DNA from: a virus
Virus record (IMG/VR): IMGVR_UViG_3300017917_002441
Span: 85,074 to 149,073 of that record
Reading direction: 5' to 3' (one strand)
Length of the DNA stretch: 64,000 nt
Position numbers and translations under genes: made by a program. The number at the start of each line of letters is the position of its first letter. Position 1 is the first letter of the stretch. Shown one piece after another: positions 30,919 to 37,865 of this stretch. The notes below the pieces were generated by a model. That model did no database searches. It worked only from the letters and a program-made list of their open reading frames with translations, and was not told where the DNA came from.

Positions 30919-31149
30919 ATGACCAGTCCAGATTATGCAATGTACACCAGCTTTGGCAACGATGCAGTTCACGCAATTGTGCGCCGTGCGCAGATTCTCA
31001 AAATGTCTTGGTCGCAAGTGTACGCAGAACTGGCAGACCTGGCCGAACGCTTTCCTGAAGATTTTGGCGAGGCAACTGACACCGCAGTGCGAGAAGTGGT
31101 GTACAGTAAGCTGGGATTTGATCGCACCAACCAGTCGTTTTATGTGTAA
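30919..31149 (+). CDS. 76-aa protein, unknown
   Basis: MTSPDYAMYTSFGNDAVHAI start, helical middle (ILKMSWSQVYAELADLAERF), ending YSKLGFDRTNQSFYV. ACAAGGAGTTTGAA ribosome binding site. Stop codon lies inside the palindrome at 31146. Function unknown. Confidence 0.8.
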   Translation: MTSPDYAMYTSFGNDAVHAIVRRAQILKMSWSQVYAELADLAERFPEDFGEATDTAVREVVYSKLGFDRTNQSFYV

Positions 31150-31163
31150 TACTCAAGTATTAC
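31146..31163 (+). repeat. Perfect 18-nt palindrome before promoter
   Basis: GTAATACT-CA-AGTATTAC. It contains the upstream stop codon and ends 11 nt before the -35 at 31175. Same element as 25463-25480. Confidence 0.75.
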
Positions 31164-31174
31164 CATTAAAAAGG

Positions 31175-31203
31175 TTGACCAAAATTGCCCAATTTGCTAT
31201 AAT
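31175..31203 (+). promoter_or_regulatory. Sigma-70 promoter for 31234 (TTGACC family)
   Basis: TTGACC (31175-31180), 17-nt spacer ending TTTGC, TATAAT (31198-31203), then ATAGGTATAGT. Confidence 0.9.
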
Positions 31204-31233
31204 ATAGGTATAGTAAGAAACAAGGAGTTGAAC

Positions 31234-32010
31234 ATGGCTGGTTTTGTTGATGTTAGTAACATGAGTGCATTGGAGATCAAGCGTCTGGGCCAAATGGACG
31301 ACGATGTAGAGGACCAGCCCCGTCAACGCCGTTATGGCAAGTATCCGTCGACTCCCATTGTGGAGTACTCTGTAGACAATGTGTGGGCCGCGGCAGTGGC
31401 TGCTCAGCGAGTGAACGGCGCCTACTACAAAGAAAATGTTTACAACTGGGACGACGCCACCCAACAACAGATTTTGGTCAAGCGCCGTAATCGCGACGTC
31501 ATGATGAGTTACTTGCAAGACCCCAGCCAGCTCACTGCTGAAGACATCCAGCAAGGTCAGAATGTGCGCAACTTTATTCAAAGCGACATTACCTTCCGTG
31601 GGCTCAAAGGCAAGCTCACTGACTTTGACTCTTCGGCTAGCCGTGTAGCGGCTGTGACTGGGGTGTTCAACACCGCCAAGCACAAGCTTGAACTGGCCAC
31701 TGTGGCATGTTTGCCAGCCAGTGCCGAGCGCAGTCGTGCTCGCCAAGAATCCAGCAATCGCATCAGCATGGCCCAGGGTGGCTACATTGGCAAGCCCGAT
31801 GATCGTGTGGTAGCCAATATTGAAGTGCTGGAATCATCTTACAGTCAAAAGTGGAATCTGTACTGGATCAAGGGCATTACTGACCAAGACCAACCAGTGT
31901 TCTTTAGCTTCAAACGAGGCATTGACTCTGGTACACGCATGTCAATACAGGGCAACGTCAAGGCCCATCGTGACAACTTGACTCAACTCAACCGTGTCAA
32001 AATTGTTTAA
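31234..32010 (+). CDS. 258-aa protein with probable C-terminal OB-fold
   Basis: ATG at 31234 (AAGGAGTTGAAC). The N-terminal half is charged and helical (RRNRDVMMSYLQDPSQLTAE). The C-terminal ~90 residues (VVANIEVLESSYSQKWNLYW, FFSFKRGIDSGTRMSIQGNV, then KAHRDNLTQLNRVKI) have the strand pattern of small OB-fold modules that end G-x-V-K-x-H...Q-L-x-R-V-K in phage DNA-handling proteins. Inference: ssDNA or RNA binding. Strong promoter. Confidence 0.75.
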   Translation: MAGFVDVSNMSALEIKRLGQMDDDVEDQPRQRRYGKYPSTPIVEYSVDNVWAAAVAAQRVNGAYYKENVYNWDDATQQQILVKRRNRDVMMSYLQDPSQLTAEDIQQGQNVRNFIQSDITFRGLKGKLTDFDSSASRVAAVTGVFNTAKHKLELATVACLPASAERSRARQESSNRISMAQGGYIGKPDDRVVANIEVLESSYSQKWNLYWIKGITDQDQPVFFSFKRGIDSGTRMSIQGNVKAHRDNLTQLNRVKIV

Positions 32011-32019
32011 GGAGACAAC

Positions 32020-32148
32020 ATGAAATCATTTATCGCAGGCACTATTTTTGGACTGGTGATTGCAACTGTGGGTTTCTCGGGCGTGGCCCGTATGCTGGAC
32101 AACGGCGTGGCCAAGGTGCAAGAGGTCAGCAAGGAAGCGGCAAAATGA
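32020..32148 (+). CDS. 42-aa membrane peptide
   Basis: MKSFIAGTIFGLVIATVGFS hydrophobic start, then NGVAKVQEVSKEAAK. AAGGAGACAAC ribosome binding site; ATGA overlap with the next lipoprotein gene. Probably inner-membrane anchored; function unknown. Confidence 0.7.
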   Translation: MKSFIAGTIFGLVIATVGFSGVARMLDNGVAKVQEVSKEAAK

Positions 32149-32267
32149 AATACGTAATTCTATCGATTTCCGTAGCAATGCTCACAGCATGCGGTACTGT
32201 AGGCGGTGCTGTGTCTGGCGCTGGTCAGGATCTGACCCGAGCTGGTGAGTGGATTAGAAATCGGTAA
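32145..32267 (+). CDS. Entericidin-like small lipoprotein
   Basis: 40 aa. Signal peptide with lipobox LTAC (Cys near residue 16), then GTVGGAVSGAGQDLTRAGEW. Entericidins are tiny lipoproteins with this C-(N/G)-T-V-x-G-x-G-x-D-x2-x-A-G pattern; in bacteria they form a stress-linked toxin/antidote pair (EcnB/EcnA). Here it is coupled by ATGA to a membrane peptide. Possible effects on lysis or the envelope are inference. Confidence 0.75.
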   Translation: MKYVILSISVAMLTACGTVGGAVSGAGQDLTRAGEWIRNR

Positions 32268-32286
32268 ACCAGAATTCAAAAAGTGG

Positions 32287-32315
32287 TTGACATCAATTCC
32301 GATTTCAGCTATAAT
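32287..32315 (+). promoter_or_regulatory. Sigma-70 promoter for 32387
   Basis: TTGACA (32287-32292), 17-nt spacer, TATAAT (32310-32315). Both hexamers perfect. Confidence 0.92.
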
Positions 32316-32321
32316 TTGAAT

Positions 32322-32348
32322 ATGTTGAAAATTGTTCAACATTGTTTT
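32322..32348 (+). terminator. Attenuator-like hairpin just after the promoter
   Basis: ATGTTGAA (32322-32329), loop AATTG, TTCAACAT (32335-32342), then TGTTTTT. It would end transcription about 25 nt after the start unless relieved. Downstream, AGGCAACTT occurs twice before the ATG (about 32360 and 32375). Confidence 0.6.
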
Positions 32349-32386
32349 TAAACTTTGATAGGCAACTTTAGAAAGGCAACTTCAAA

Positions 32387-32749
32387 ATGGCAACAGAAAA
32401 AATGTTCACTGTGGCAGGTACTGCAACTCACAAGGGTGTTACCAAGGTTCGTTTTGCTAACGATCTCGTGGCACGTATCAAGATCCTCAACAAGGCTGGC
32501 GCAACTAACGTCAATTTGATTGAACTCCCCCATGCAATGACCAAGCTTGATGCACTCAAGTATTTGGCAGAGCAAGGCATTACCGAAGGCGATGCTGGTT
32601 ATGCTGTGTCCAACAAGCTGGCCGAAAAGTCCAAGGTAGCCAAGAAAGGCGAAGTCAAGGTGGCTGGCAAAGGTCTCAAAGCCAAGACCAAGACCACTGC
32701 TGTCAAGGCTGAAGTGCCTAGCGACGCGGTGGAAAGCACCAACGCTTAA
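32387..32749 (+). CDS. 120-aa protein with basic Lys/Ala tail
   Basis: N-terminal ~75 residues form a compact alpha/beta domain (KMFTVAGTATHKGVTKVRFA, NLIELPHAMTKLDALKYLAE). The C-terminal part is basic and low-complexity (VAKKGEVKVAGKGLKAKTKT), as in nucleic-acid-binding tails. Strong promoter with attenuator-like leader suggests tight control. From memory, similar proteins occur in T4-like aquatic phages. Function unknown. Confidence 0.8.
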   Translation: MATEKMFTVAGTATHKGVTKVRFANDLVARIKILNKAGATNVNLIELPHAMTKLDALKYLAEQGITEGDAGYAVSNKLAEKSKVAKKGEVKVAGKGLKAKTKTTAVKAEVPSDAVESTNA

Positions 32750-32777
32750 TATGGCCAGTAGCTGGGGCTACGGCCCC

Positions 32778-32932
32778 TGCTATAGATAAGTGCTAATAAA
32801 GGTATCGTTACAGGACGCTGTAACTATTCGGGCCTAACTGGCGAGGAACAGGTCCTGATACAACTGGTTAGTCGCTGTGGAACGGAAGCACCGGACTCCT
32901 AAATAGACCACTCTTAGCACTTATCTATAGCA
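32778..32932. ncRNA. Candidate structured RNA closed by a perfect 19-bp stem
   Basis: TGCTATAGATAAGTGCTAA (32778-32796) is exactly complementary to 32914-32932, enclosing 117 nt. Inside: GTTACAG/CTGTAAC hairpin with a GACG loop, GGGCCT with AGGTCC, GTATC with GATAC, CTAAC with GTTAG and GCGA with TCGC; some pairs cross, suggesting a pseudoknot. No credible ORF covers it. It is preceded by GGGGC-TACG-GCCCC (32764-32777). No promoter of the local family lies upstream, so it may be processed from the 32287 transcript. Not tRNA, tmRNA, RNase P or a self-cleaving ribozyme I can recognise. An IR-bounded mobile relic is the main alternative. Confidence 0.6.
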
Positions 32933-33014
32933 TCAATCAGTGACGAAAAATAGTATTTCGTATAGGGCTGGTATAAGTATTTTTATATCATTGCCCGCAA
33001 AGGAAAAATCCCAA

Positions 33015-34097
33015 ATGAAAATATCCCGCATTCCTAATTTAGGTAGCTTCGGTGTCTACATCGATGACTTTGACATGGACCGTGCCTCCCCCGAGGAGTG
33101 GTTAGAAGTTGGTAAAATTTTTGTCAAAGAACTAGTGGTAGTTTTACGAAACATCAACATCAGCAAAGAACAATACTACGATCAAATTCCAAAGTTTGGC
33201 CCAATATACAACATTGCAGGTTCTTATTTTTACAAGAAATATGGACACAATAATTTTAATAGAAACCCAGCAACTTGGGAACCCTTGGACGACCTTGACA
33301 AGAAGTTCATGGAGACTCGTTACATTCGCCAAGAAGATATTGGCAATAACAAATACCTTTCTAGAATTTATGGCGGCCGCGATGAGAATGGCCAGAGCCT
33401 AGGCTATTTTGATTCTGGTGACTTGTTTTGGCACAGCAACGAGGCTTCATCCCTGACTTTTGCTCCGTGTGTGTCATTATTGGGCTGGGAATCCATGGGT
33501 GGCAGCTCAACTGGATTCACCCAAACAGTTGATGTTTATGAAAACTTGCCCGAAAGCCTGCGCAAAGAACTTGATGAAATGGTGTTGGTACATGACTATG
33601 TTCCAGGTGTAGTCAACCCTGGCGAAATCACAGACCCAGTTATGGCCAAGCACACACTGATGAACTTTGGTCCTTTCCCGGGCATGGAAACACCTTTGGT
33701 GTGTACTGCCCCCAACGGGCGCAAAGGACTGCATTATGCAATTCACTCACGCAATGGCATTCGTGGTATGTCAAAAGAAGAGTCTGACAAACTGTTTGCA
33801 CGACTTGACAAACTGATCTTTGCCGAAAACAATGTGTACGATCACTGGTATGACGAGCAACGTCGAGATTTGTTGTTGTTTGATAACAGTGTTACACTGC
33901 ATCGTAGAATTGGTCACCAAGAAGGCCGCCTGGCATATCGTGTTCAGTTTACGCCCAGCGAAGTAGTTGAAAAGCCTTGGCTGCCTTGGGCACACATGCC
34001 AGCATGTGATCAACAATACCGTATCGAAATGAAAACATTGGTTGACTTGACTGGTGGCGACTTGCAGGCTCGATACAAAGTACCCGAGTTAGTTTAA
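33015..34097 (+). CDS. TauD/TfdA-like Fe(II)/2-oxoglutarate dioxygenase
   Basis: 360 aa from the ATG at 33015 (AAAGGAAAAATCCCAA upstream). Facial-triad candidates are FWHSNEASS (His near residue 143, with Asn/Glu where TauD has Asp) and DNSVTLHRR (distal His near 300); the 2OG-binding Arg would be in LAYRVQF. MSLLGWESMGGSSTGF-type strand follows as in TauD. The non-canonical acidic ligand position means activity must be tested. Substrate unknown; phage relatives may modify small molecules or nucleic acid. Confidence 0.85.
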   Translation: MKISRIPNLGSFGVYIDDFDMDRASPEEWLEVGKIFVKELVVVLRNINISKEQYYDQIPKFGPIYNIAGSYFYKKYGHNNFNRNPATWEPLDDLDKKFMETRYIRQEDIGNNKYLSRIYGGRDENGQSLGYFDSGDLFWHSNEASSLTFAPCVSLLGWESMGGSSTGFTQTVDVYENLPESLRKELDEMVLVHDYVPGVVNPGEITDPVMAKHTLMNFGPFPGMETPLVCTAPNGRKGLHYAIHSRNGIRGMSKEESDKLFARLDKLIFAENNVYDHWYDEQRRDLLLFDNSVTLHRRIGHQEGRLAYRVQFTPSEVVEKPWLPWAHMPACDQQYRIEMKTLVDLTGGDLQARYKVPELV

Positions 34098-34100
34098 CCA

Positions 34101-34128
34101 AATTGGCATAATTAATGTTATGCCAATT
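34101..34128 (+). repeat. 11-bp hairpin after dioxygenase gene
   Basis: AATTGGCATAA (34101-34111), loop TTAATG, TTATGCCAATT (34118-34128), 3 nt after the dioxygenase stop. No T-run follows; may cap the upstream mRNA 3' end. Confidence 0.6.
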
Positions 34129-34138
34129 ATCTATATAA

Positions 34139-34160
34139 GTCGGCCACAAACTTGGCCGAC
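34139..34160 (+). repeat. 8-bp GC-rich hairpin before 34172
   Basis: GTCGGCCA (34139-34146), loop CAAACT, TGGCCGAC (34153-34160). It ends 11 nt before the ATG, where the ribosome binding site would be, so it may affect translation. Confidence 0.6.
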
Positions 34161-34171
34161 ACAAAACCCCA

Positions 34172-34414
34172 ATGTCTGTTTTAAATTTTAAATCAGCAGA
34201 TCCACTTTATATTGTGATCATGCGAGAAGGTCAGGCCGAAGCACTATTTCGTTCCTGGATCAAAACCAATCGAATAGAGCATGCTATTGTCAACGGCAAT
34301 CGTATGATGTTGCATCATCAAAATGCATTTGACAGACTGTTGGTTAGTTGGAGTCATAGCTGGGACAATATCACTATCTGGGACACGTGGCATAGGCGTC
34401 ACATTTACATTTGA
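34172..34414 (+). CDS. 80-aa protein, unknown
   Basis: MSVLNFKSADPLYIVIMREG start, ending WDTWHRRHIYI, with RLLVSWSHSWDNI near the C-terminus, loosely like the LRW family. No clear Shine-Dalgarno; a hairpin lies immediately upstream. Function unknown. Confidence 0.7.
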   Translation: MSVLNFKSADPLYIVIMREGQAEALFRSWIKTNRIEHAIVNGNRMMLHHQNAFDRLLVSWSHSWDNITIWDTWHRRHIYI

Positions 34415-34442
34415 TCAAGAGTGCCAAAATCCTTGGAATTTA

Positions 34443-34471
34443 TTGACACCTCCTTGTGCGGCTCGTATAAT
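34443..34471 (+). promoter_or_regulatory. Consensus sigma-70 promoter for 34496
   Basis: TTGACA (34443-34448), 17-nt spacer, TATAAT (34466-34471). Both hexamers perfect. Confidence 0.93.
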
Positions 34472-34495
34472 TAATGCTGTTACAAGGAGAACTAC

Positions 34496-34684
34496 ATGTC
34501 ACAACAACACGACACTATTAAACAAGCATTCGAAACTTATCTAGCCGAGAACGAAAAGTTTACAGCCAAGGGCGTCAAGGCATCTGCCGCACGTGCCCGC
34601 AAAGCTTTGCAAGAACTTAGCAAAGCCATCAAAGAACGTCGCAAAGAAATCACAGCAGAAAAAGAAGCTCTGGCCGCCAAGTAA
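34496..34684 (+). CDS. 62-aa basic helical protein
   Basis: MSQQHDTIKQAFETYLAENE start; a basic coiled stretch KASAARARKALQELSKAIKE, then RRKEITAEKEALAAK. ACAAGGAGAACTAC ribosome binding site and a perfect promoter indicate strong expression. It looks like a small nucleoid-type or DNA-binding protein by charge; no family assigned. Confidence 0.78.
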   Translation: MSQQHDTIKQAFETYLAENEKFTAKGVKASAARARKALQELSKAIKERRKEITAEKEALAAK

Positions 34685-34851
34685 TGAGTCAGTGTTTCAC
34701 CAGAAGTGTGATCCAAGATCCTGACAACCCCGAAGACCTGTTGCTGGACCTTGGCACAGAACTCTGTGAACTAGCCGGGTGGAAGCCCGGCGATGTCATT
34801 GAGTGGATAGATAACAAGGACGGAACATGGACTCTACGGAAACAAAGTTAA
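34684..34851 (+). CDS. 55-aa AbrB/MazE-like protein
   Basis: MSQCFTRSVIQDPDNPEDLL start, then GWKPGDVIEWIDNKDGTWTL. The GxKxGDxIxWxxxxDGTWxL core resembles swapped-hairpin AbrB-type DNA-binding domains, common in short phage proteins. Shares a base with the upstream stop and overlaps the next gene by 25 nt. DNA binding is inference. Confidence 0.68.
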   Translation: MSQCFTRSVIQDPDNPEDLLLDLGTELCELAGWKPGDVIEWIDNKDGTWTLRKQS

Positions 34852-35333
34852 ATGAAATCCAGATCAATCTGGATTCTATGATAACTGATTACAGTAGTGA
34901 TTACAGTACTATCAGGATGTCTGATTACAATATAAACATTTCAGACACCATTACACTGAGCAACACCGGTGCTATCAGCGGAGCAATGGGCTCCACATAC
35001 CAATACCCCAATGTTACAATTGCCAACGGTGCTTATACCACCAGCGCATTTGGAAACGTGTGGGGAGGAAATCCACTAACAGTTGGCGGATCAGGACAAG
35101 TTGATCTCATAGGTGAAAATGCTGATATCAAAATCAACGGCAAAAGTTTGTGCAAAGCAATTGAAGCCATTGAACAACGACTCAACATACTCACCCCCAA
35201 CACCAAACTAGAAGCCGAGTGGGATGAACTACGCAAGCTAGGTGAACGCTATCGTGAGCTAGAAAAGCAGTGCTTGGAAAAAGCCGAGATGTGGAAAAAG
35301 CTCAAATCAATGCCCCCACCCGAAATAGTATGA
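34827..35333 (+). CDS. 168-aa protein with conserved C-terminal coiled region
   Basis: Beta-rich, Ser/Gly-rich N-terminal half (NTGAISGAMGSTYQYPNVTI, NVWGGNPLTVGGSGQVDLIG), then a charged helix AIEQRLNILTPNTKLEAEWD, ELRKLGERYRELEKQCLEKA. From memory the AIExRLxILxPNxxLExEWxELxxLGxxYRxLE block is widespread in T4-like phages, probably a virion or scaffold element. Function unassigned. Confidence 0.8.
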   Translation: MDSTETKLNEIQINLDSMITDYSSDYSTIRMSDYNINISDTITLSNTGAISGAMGSTYQYPNVTIANGAYTTSAFGNVWGGNPLTVGGSGQVDLIGENADIKINGKSLCKAIEAIEQRLNILTPNTKLEAEWDELRKLGERYRELEKQCLEKAEMWKKLKSMPPPEIV

Positions 35334-36127
35334 CACCAAAACAAAGAATCAAGCACATAGTTTCGTGGATACGGAATTATGCCAAACAAAACAAAATCCA
35401 AACCTTGGTTGTTGGAGTAAGTGGTGGTATTGATTCTGCTGTGGTGTCTGCGCTGTGTGCCAAAACTGGTATGAGAACTGTGGCACTGAGCATGCCTATT
35501 CGTCAAAGCGAACACACGCACAATCTAAGTCAACAACATTGTATGTGGTTGGTCAATCGCTACGAAAACGCAGAATTCCATAACATTGATCTTACGTCTA
35601 CATTCGAGCAATTTGAATCTGTTACAGTGCAGTTTGGTAATCAGCTGGCCTATGCAAACACTCGCAGTAGATTGCGAATGACAACACTGTATCAAGTAGC
35701 ACAGGCCATGGACGGTATTGTAGTGGGCACCGGCAACCGAGTAGAAGACTTTGGAGTAGGATTCTTTACCAAGTACGGCGATGGCGGCGTGGACATCAGC
35801 CCCATTGCTGACTGTTTGAAGACTGAAGTGTGGGACATGGGCCGCGAGCTAGGTGTGTTATCAAGCATTATTGATGCCGCACCCACTGATGGATTATGGG
35901 ACGATCAGCGCACTGACGAAGATCAAATTGGCATGACATATCCTGATCTAGAGCGTATGATGGCACTAGACTTCTTGAAACGTGCGCACATTGTAGATTC
36001 CAGTATGCCCGGGAGTGCCAAACTCAACGCAGATGACCGTAAAAAACTAAAACGCTACCAAGAACTACGTGCAAGAAACATGCACAAAATGATCCCAATA
36101 CCTATTTGTAAAATACCCAAGGAATAA
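35330..36127 (+). CDS. nadE: NAD+ synthetase, ammonia-dependent
   Basis: 265 aa from the ATG at 35330 (ATGA overlap). PP-loop [29 protein letters not shown]-type block ([20 protein letters not shown]), [20 protein letters not shown] and [20 protein letters not shown] are hallmark NadE motifs. It converts nicotinate adenine dinucleotide to NAD+ with ATP and ammonia. No glutaminase domain. In a phage it would sustain NAD pools during infection. Confidence 0.96.
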   Translation: MTPKQRIKHIVSWIRNYAKQNKIQTLVVGVSGGIDSAVVSALCAKTGMRTVALSMPIRQSEHTHNLSQQHCMWLVNRYENAEFHNIDLTSTFEQFESVTVQFGNQLAYANTRSRLRMTTLYQVAQAMDGIVVGTGNRVEDFGVGFFTKYGDGGVDISPIADCLKTEVWDMGRELGVLSSIIDAAPTDGLWDDQRTDEDQIGMTYPDLERMMALDFLKRAHIVDSSMPGSAKLNADDRKKLKRYQELRARNMHKMIPIPICKIPKE

Positions 36128-36129
36128 AG

Positions 36130-36456
36130 ATGACTTATGTTGTAACCGAAAGCTGTGTCAAATGCAAGTACACCGACTGTGTAGATGTTTGCCCAGTTGA
36201 CTGTTTCAAAGCTGGACCAAACTTTCTTGTAATTGATCCCGACGAGTGCATTGATTGTGCTGTATGCGTAACCGAATGTCCGGTGAATGCTATCTACGCT
36301 GATCGAGATTTGCCCGAAAGCCAACGAGAATTTTTGGATATCAATGCTCGTCTAGCTAAAAACTGGCCTACAATTAGCAAAAAGATTGAGCCACTGCCTG
36401 ATGCAGAAGAGTGGGCTGGTGTAACTGAAAAACGACATTTAATCGATCAAGGTTGA
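36130..36456 (+). CDS. fdxA: FdxA-type 7Fe/8Fe ferredoxin
   Basis: 108 aa, the usual length. Cluster ligands: [18 protein letters not shown] (FdxA pattern with extra Cys) and [16 protein letters not shown] (4Fe-4S CxxCxxCxxxCP). C-terminal tail [18 protein letters not shown] matches FdxA. Low-potential electron carrier; could supply the radical SAM or desaturase/dioxygenase enzymes encoded here. It directly follows nadE (2 nt). Confidence 0.95.
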   Translation: MTYVVTESCVKCKYTDCVDVCPVDCFKAGPNFLVIDPDECIDCAVCVTECPVNAIYADRDLPESQREFLDINARLAKNWPTISKKIEPLPDAEEWAGVTEKRHLIDQG

Positions 36457-36481
36457 CAACTAACTCAAAAACTCATATAAT
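36453..36481 (+). promoter_or_regulatory. Sigma-70 promoter upstream of the 36482-36923 leader
   Basis: TTGACA (36453-36458), 17-nt spacer, TATAAT (36476-36481). Perfect hexamers; overlaps the fdxA stop. Confidence 0.92.
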
Positions 36482-36923
36482 AGTGTTTTATTAGTTAAAA
36501 CCCTATATTATGGAAAAAATTGAGTGTTTTGGCAGTTTTTTAACTGATGTAGACAGTCAGAAACTAAGTAAAACTGAACGCGGAAAACAGATACCGGCGC
36601 TTTTTAAGCCATTGAAAGGGTCCGCGAACACTTGCAGTCCGTTGCAAGATAATAATAATAAAAATACGGACACACGTTGCAGTCTTGGAATTTCGTCCAA
36701 AATACCAAGGCTGTTCGAAAGAGGGCTTCGGAAATCCTCTTCGTTGACAAATGGTATTGATTCCGCCAAACACTGTAGCGATATGGACGCTGGTGGAATC
36801 CAAGAGAGTATGCCAAAGAAGGCCCGAGGTCTCGCACATAACTCTGATGTAAATATCACGTCAACGTCGTTCATCTTGAACAACTCCGGTGAACAGCTCA
36901 CTATTAGCTGAAAGGAGAAAACG
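36482..36923 (+). other. 440-nt leader with doubtful 133-aa ORF (36510-36911)
   Basis: An open frame runs 36510-36911 (starts MEKIECFGSFLTDVDSQKLS), but it lacks a Shine-Dalgarno, is Ser/Asn-rich with no domain-like pattern, and looks unlike neighbouring genes. The RNA has several possible stems: GTCCGT/ACGGAC around an AT-rich loop, CTTGG/CCAAG and GAGG/CCTC. It may be a long structured 5' leader for the cell wall hydrolase, a coding gene of foreign origin, or both. Confidence 0.45.
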
Positions 36924-37490
36924 TTGAAACTAACTTCAATTAATCGTTTAGGCAGTACAGCCTTAAAGGTTCTAGGTTTCGTAGCTGTGATTTTTGTAGT
37001 GGCTTCTGCCACCAATGCCAAGCTTGATTCCCTGAAAGGAACCAATGAAGTAGCCCGCCAAGGATTTGTCAGTGTGGCGGATCGTACCAAGCAACTTGAG
37101 TGCTTGACACGTAACATTTATTGGGAAGCTGGCACAGAACCTTTTGAAGGCAAAGTAGCAGTGGCCCAAGTCACCTTGAACCGTGTGGAATCCGGTCGCT
37201 TTGCTCGTGACATTTGCGGTGTGGTATATCAAAAGAATGTGATCTATGACAAAGTAGTATGTCAGTTCTCATGGTTCTGTGATGGGTCCAGCAAGGTCCG
37301 ACCCATTTATCCAGCACACTGGAAAGAAGCCGAAGAAGTAGCCAAAAAGGTTCTACTAGAAGGCTTTAGACTACCCAGTCTCAAAGATGCTCTTTATTTC
37401 CATGCTGATTATGTAAACCCGCAATGGAAGAAAGAAAAAGTAGCAAAGTTTGGTCGACATATCTTTTACGCAGAACGGAATAACATATGA
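36924..37490 (+). CDS. SleB/CwlJ-type cell wall hydrolase (endolysin candidate)
   Basis: 188 aa, TTG start with AAAGGAGAAAACG upstream. An N-terminal hydrophobic segment (VLGFVAVIFVVASATNA) could be a signal anchor. The Hydrolase_2 core is LECLTRNIYWEAGTEPFEGK (catalytic Glu), AVAQVTLNRVESGRF, VCQFSWFCDGSS and ALYFHADYVNPQW. The family cleaves peptidoglycan. With a SAR-like N-terminus it could be exported and act in lysis. The downstream membrane protein is a holin candidate. Confidence 0.9.
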   Translation: MKLTSINRLGSTALKVLGFVAVIFVVASATNAKLDSLKGTNEVARQGFVSVADRTKQLECLTRNIYWEAGTEPFEGKVAVAQVTLNRVESGRFARDICGVVYQKNVIYDKVVCQFSWFCDGSSKVRPIYPAHWKEAEEVAKKVLLEGFRLPSLKDALYFHADYVNPQWKKEKVAKFGRHIFYAERNNI

Positions 37491-37804
37491 TCATGCAACG
37501 ACTGGAAGAATTTAGAAAAAACTTCAACGTCTGGACCAACCAGCACTTCAGCAAAATTTCAGCTGATACCTTGGGCTGGTTGGCAGTGATATTGATTCAT
37601 TGCTCAACTATTCCCACCTTGTTGGCATTGCTGACAGGACTCAGCGACACTGTACCCAATTTGGACATTGTGATGTTTATGTGGGCTGGCTTGGTGTTGT
37701 TGTTTGCACGTGCTGTGGTGCTCAAAGATACTTTGAATATCATCACAGTGGGTGTGGGCTTTATTGCCCAAGCAGTGATCATGGCAATGATCTTGTTCAA
37801 ATAA
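37487..37804 (+). CDS. Membrane protein, holin candidate
   Basis: 105 aa with three hydrophobic stretches (TLGWLAVILIHCSTIPTLLA, IVMFMWAGLVLLFARAVVL, IITVGVGFIAQAVIMAMILF). ATGA overlap with the hydrolase gene. Position next to a peptidoglycan hydrolase and the three-helix topology suggest a holin, but no holin family signature is recognised. Confidence 0.7.
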   Translation: MIMQRLEEFRKNFNVWTNQHFSKISADTLGWLAVILIHCSTIPTLLALLTGLSDTVPNLDIVMFMWAGLVLLFARAVVLKDTLNIITVGVGFIAQAVIMAMILFK

Positions 37805-37807
37805 TGC

Positions 37808-37836
37808 TTGACCAAAAATCCCCATTTTGCTATAAT
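37808..37836 (+). promoter_or_regulatory. Sigma-70 promoter for 37866 (TTGACC family)
   Basis: TTGACC (37808-37813), 17-nt spacer ending TTTGC, TATAAT (37831-37836). Confidence 0.9.
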
Positions 37837-37865
37837 ATTGTTATTGTGAGTAATGGGGATTTTTT

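Noticed and set aside
32778-32932. Interpretation of the 19-bp inverted repeat as a miniature transposable element
   Set aside because: No flanking target duplication is visible and only one copy was noticed; internal pairing favours an RNA. Not fully excluded.
32940-33014. N-terminal extension of the dioxygenase from a GTG at 32940
   Set aside because: The added residues lack family character, begin next to the inverted repeat, and the ATG at 33015 has a better ribosome binding site.
36557-37117. Minus-strand 186-aa open frame across the leader and hydrolase start
   Set aside because: No Shine-Dalgarno, antisense to the clear hydrolase gene, no domain-like sequence.
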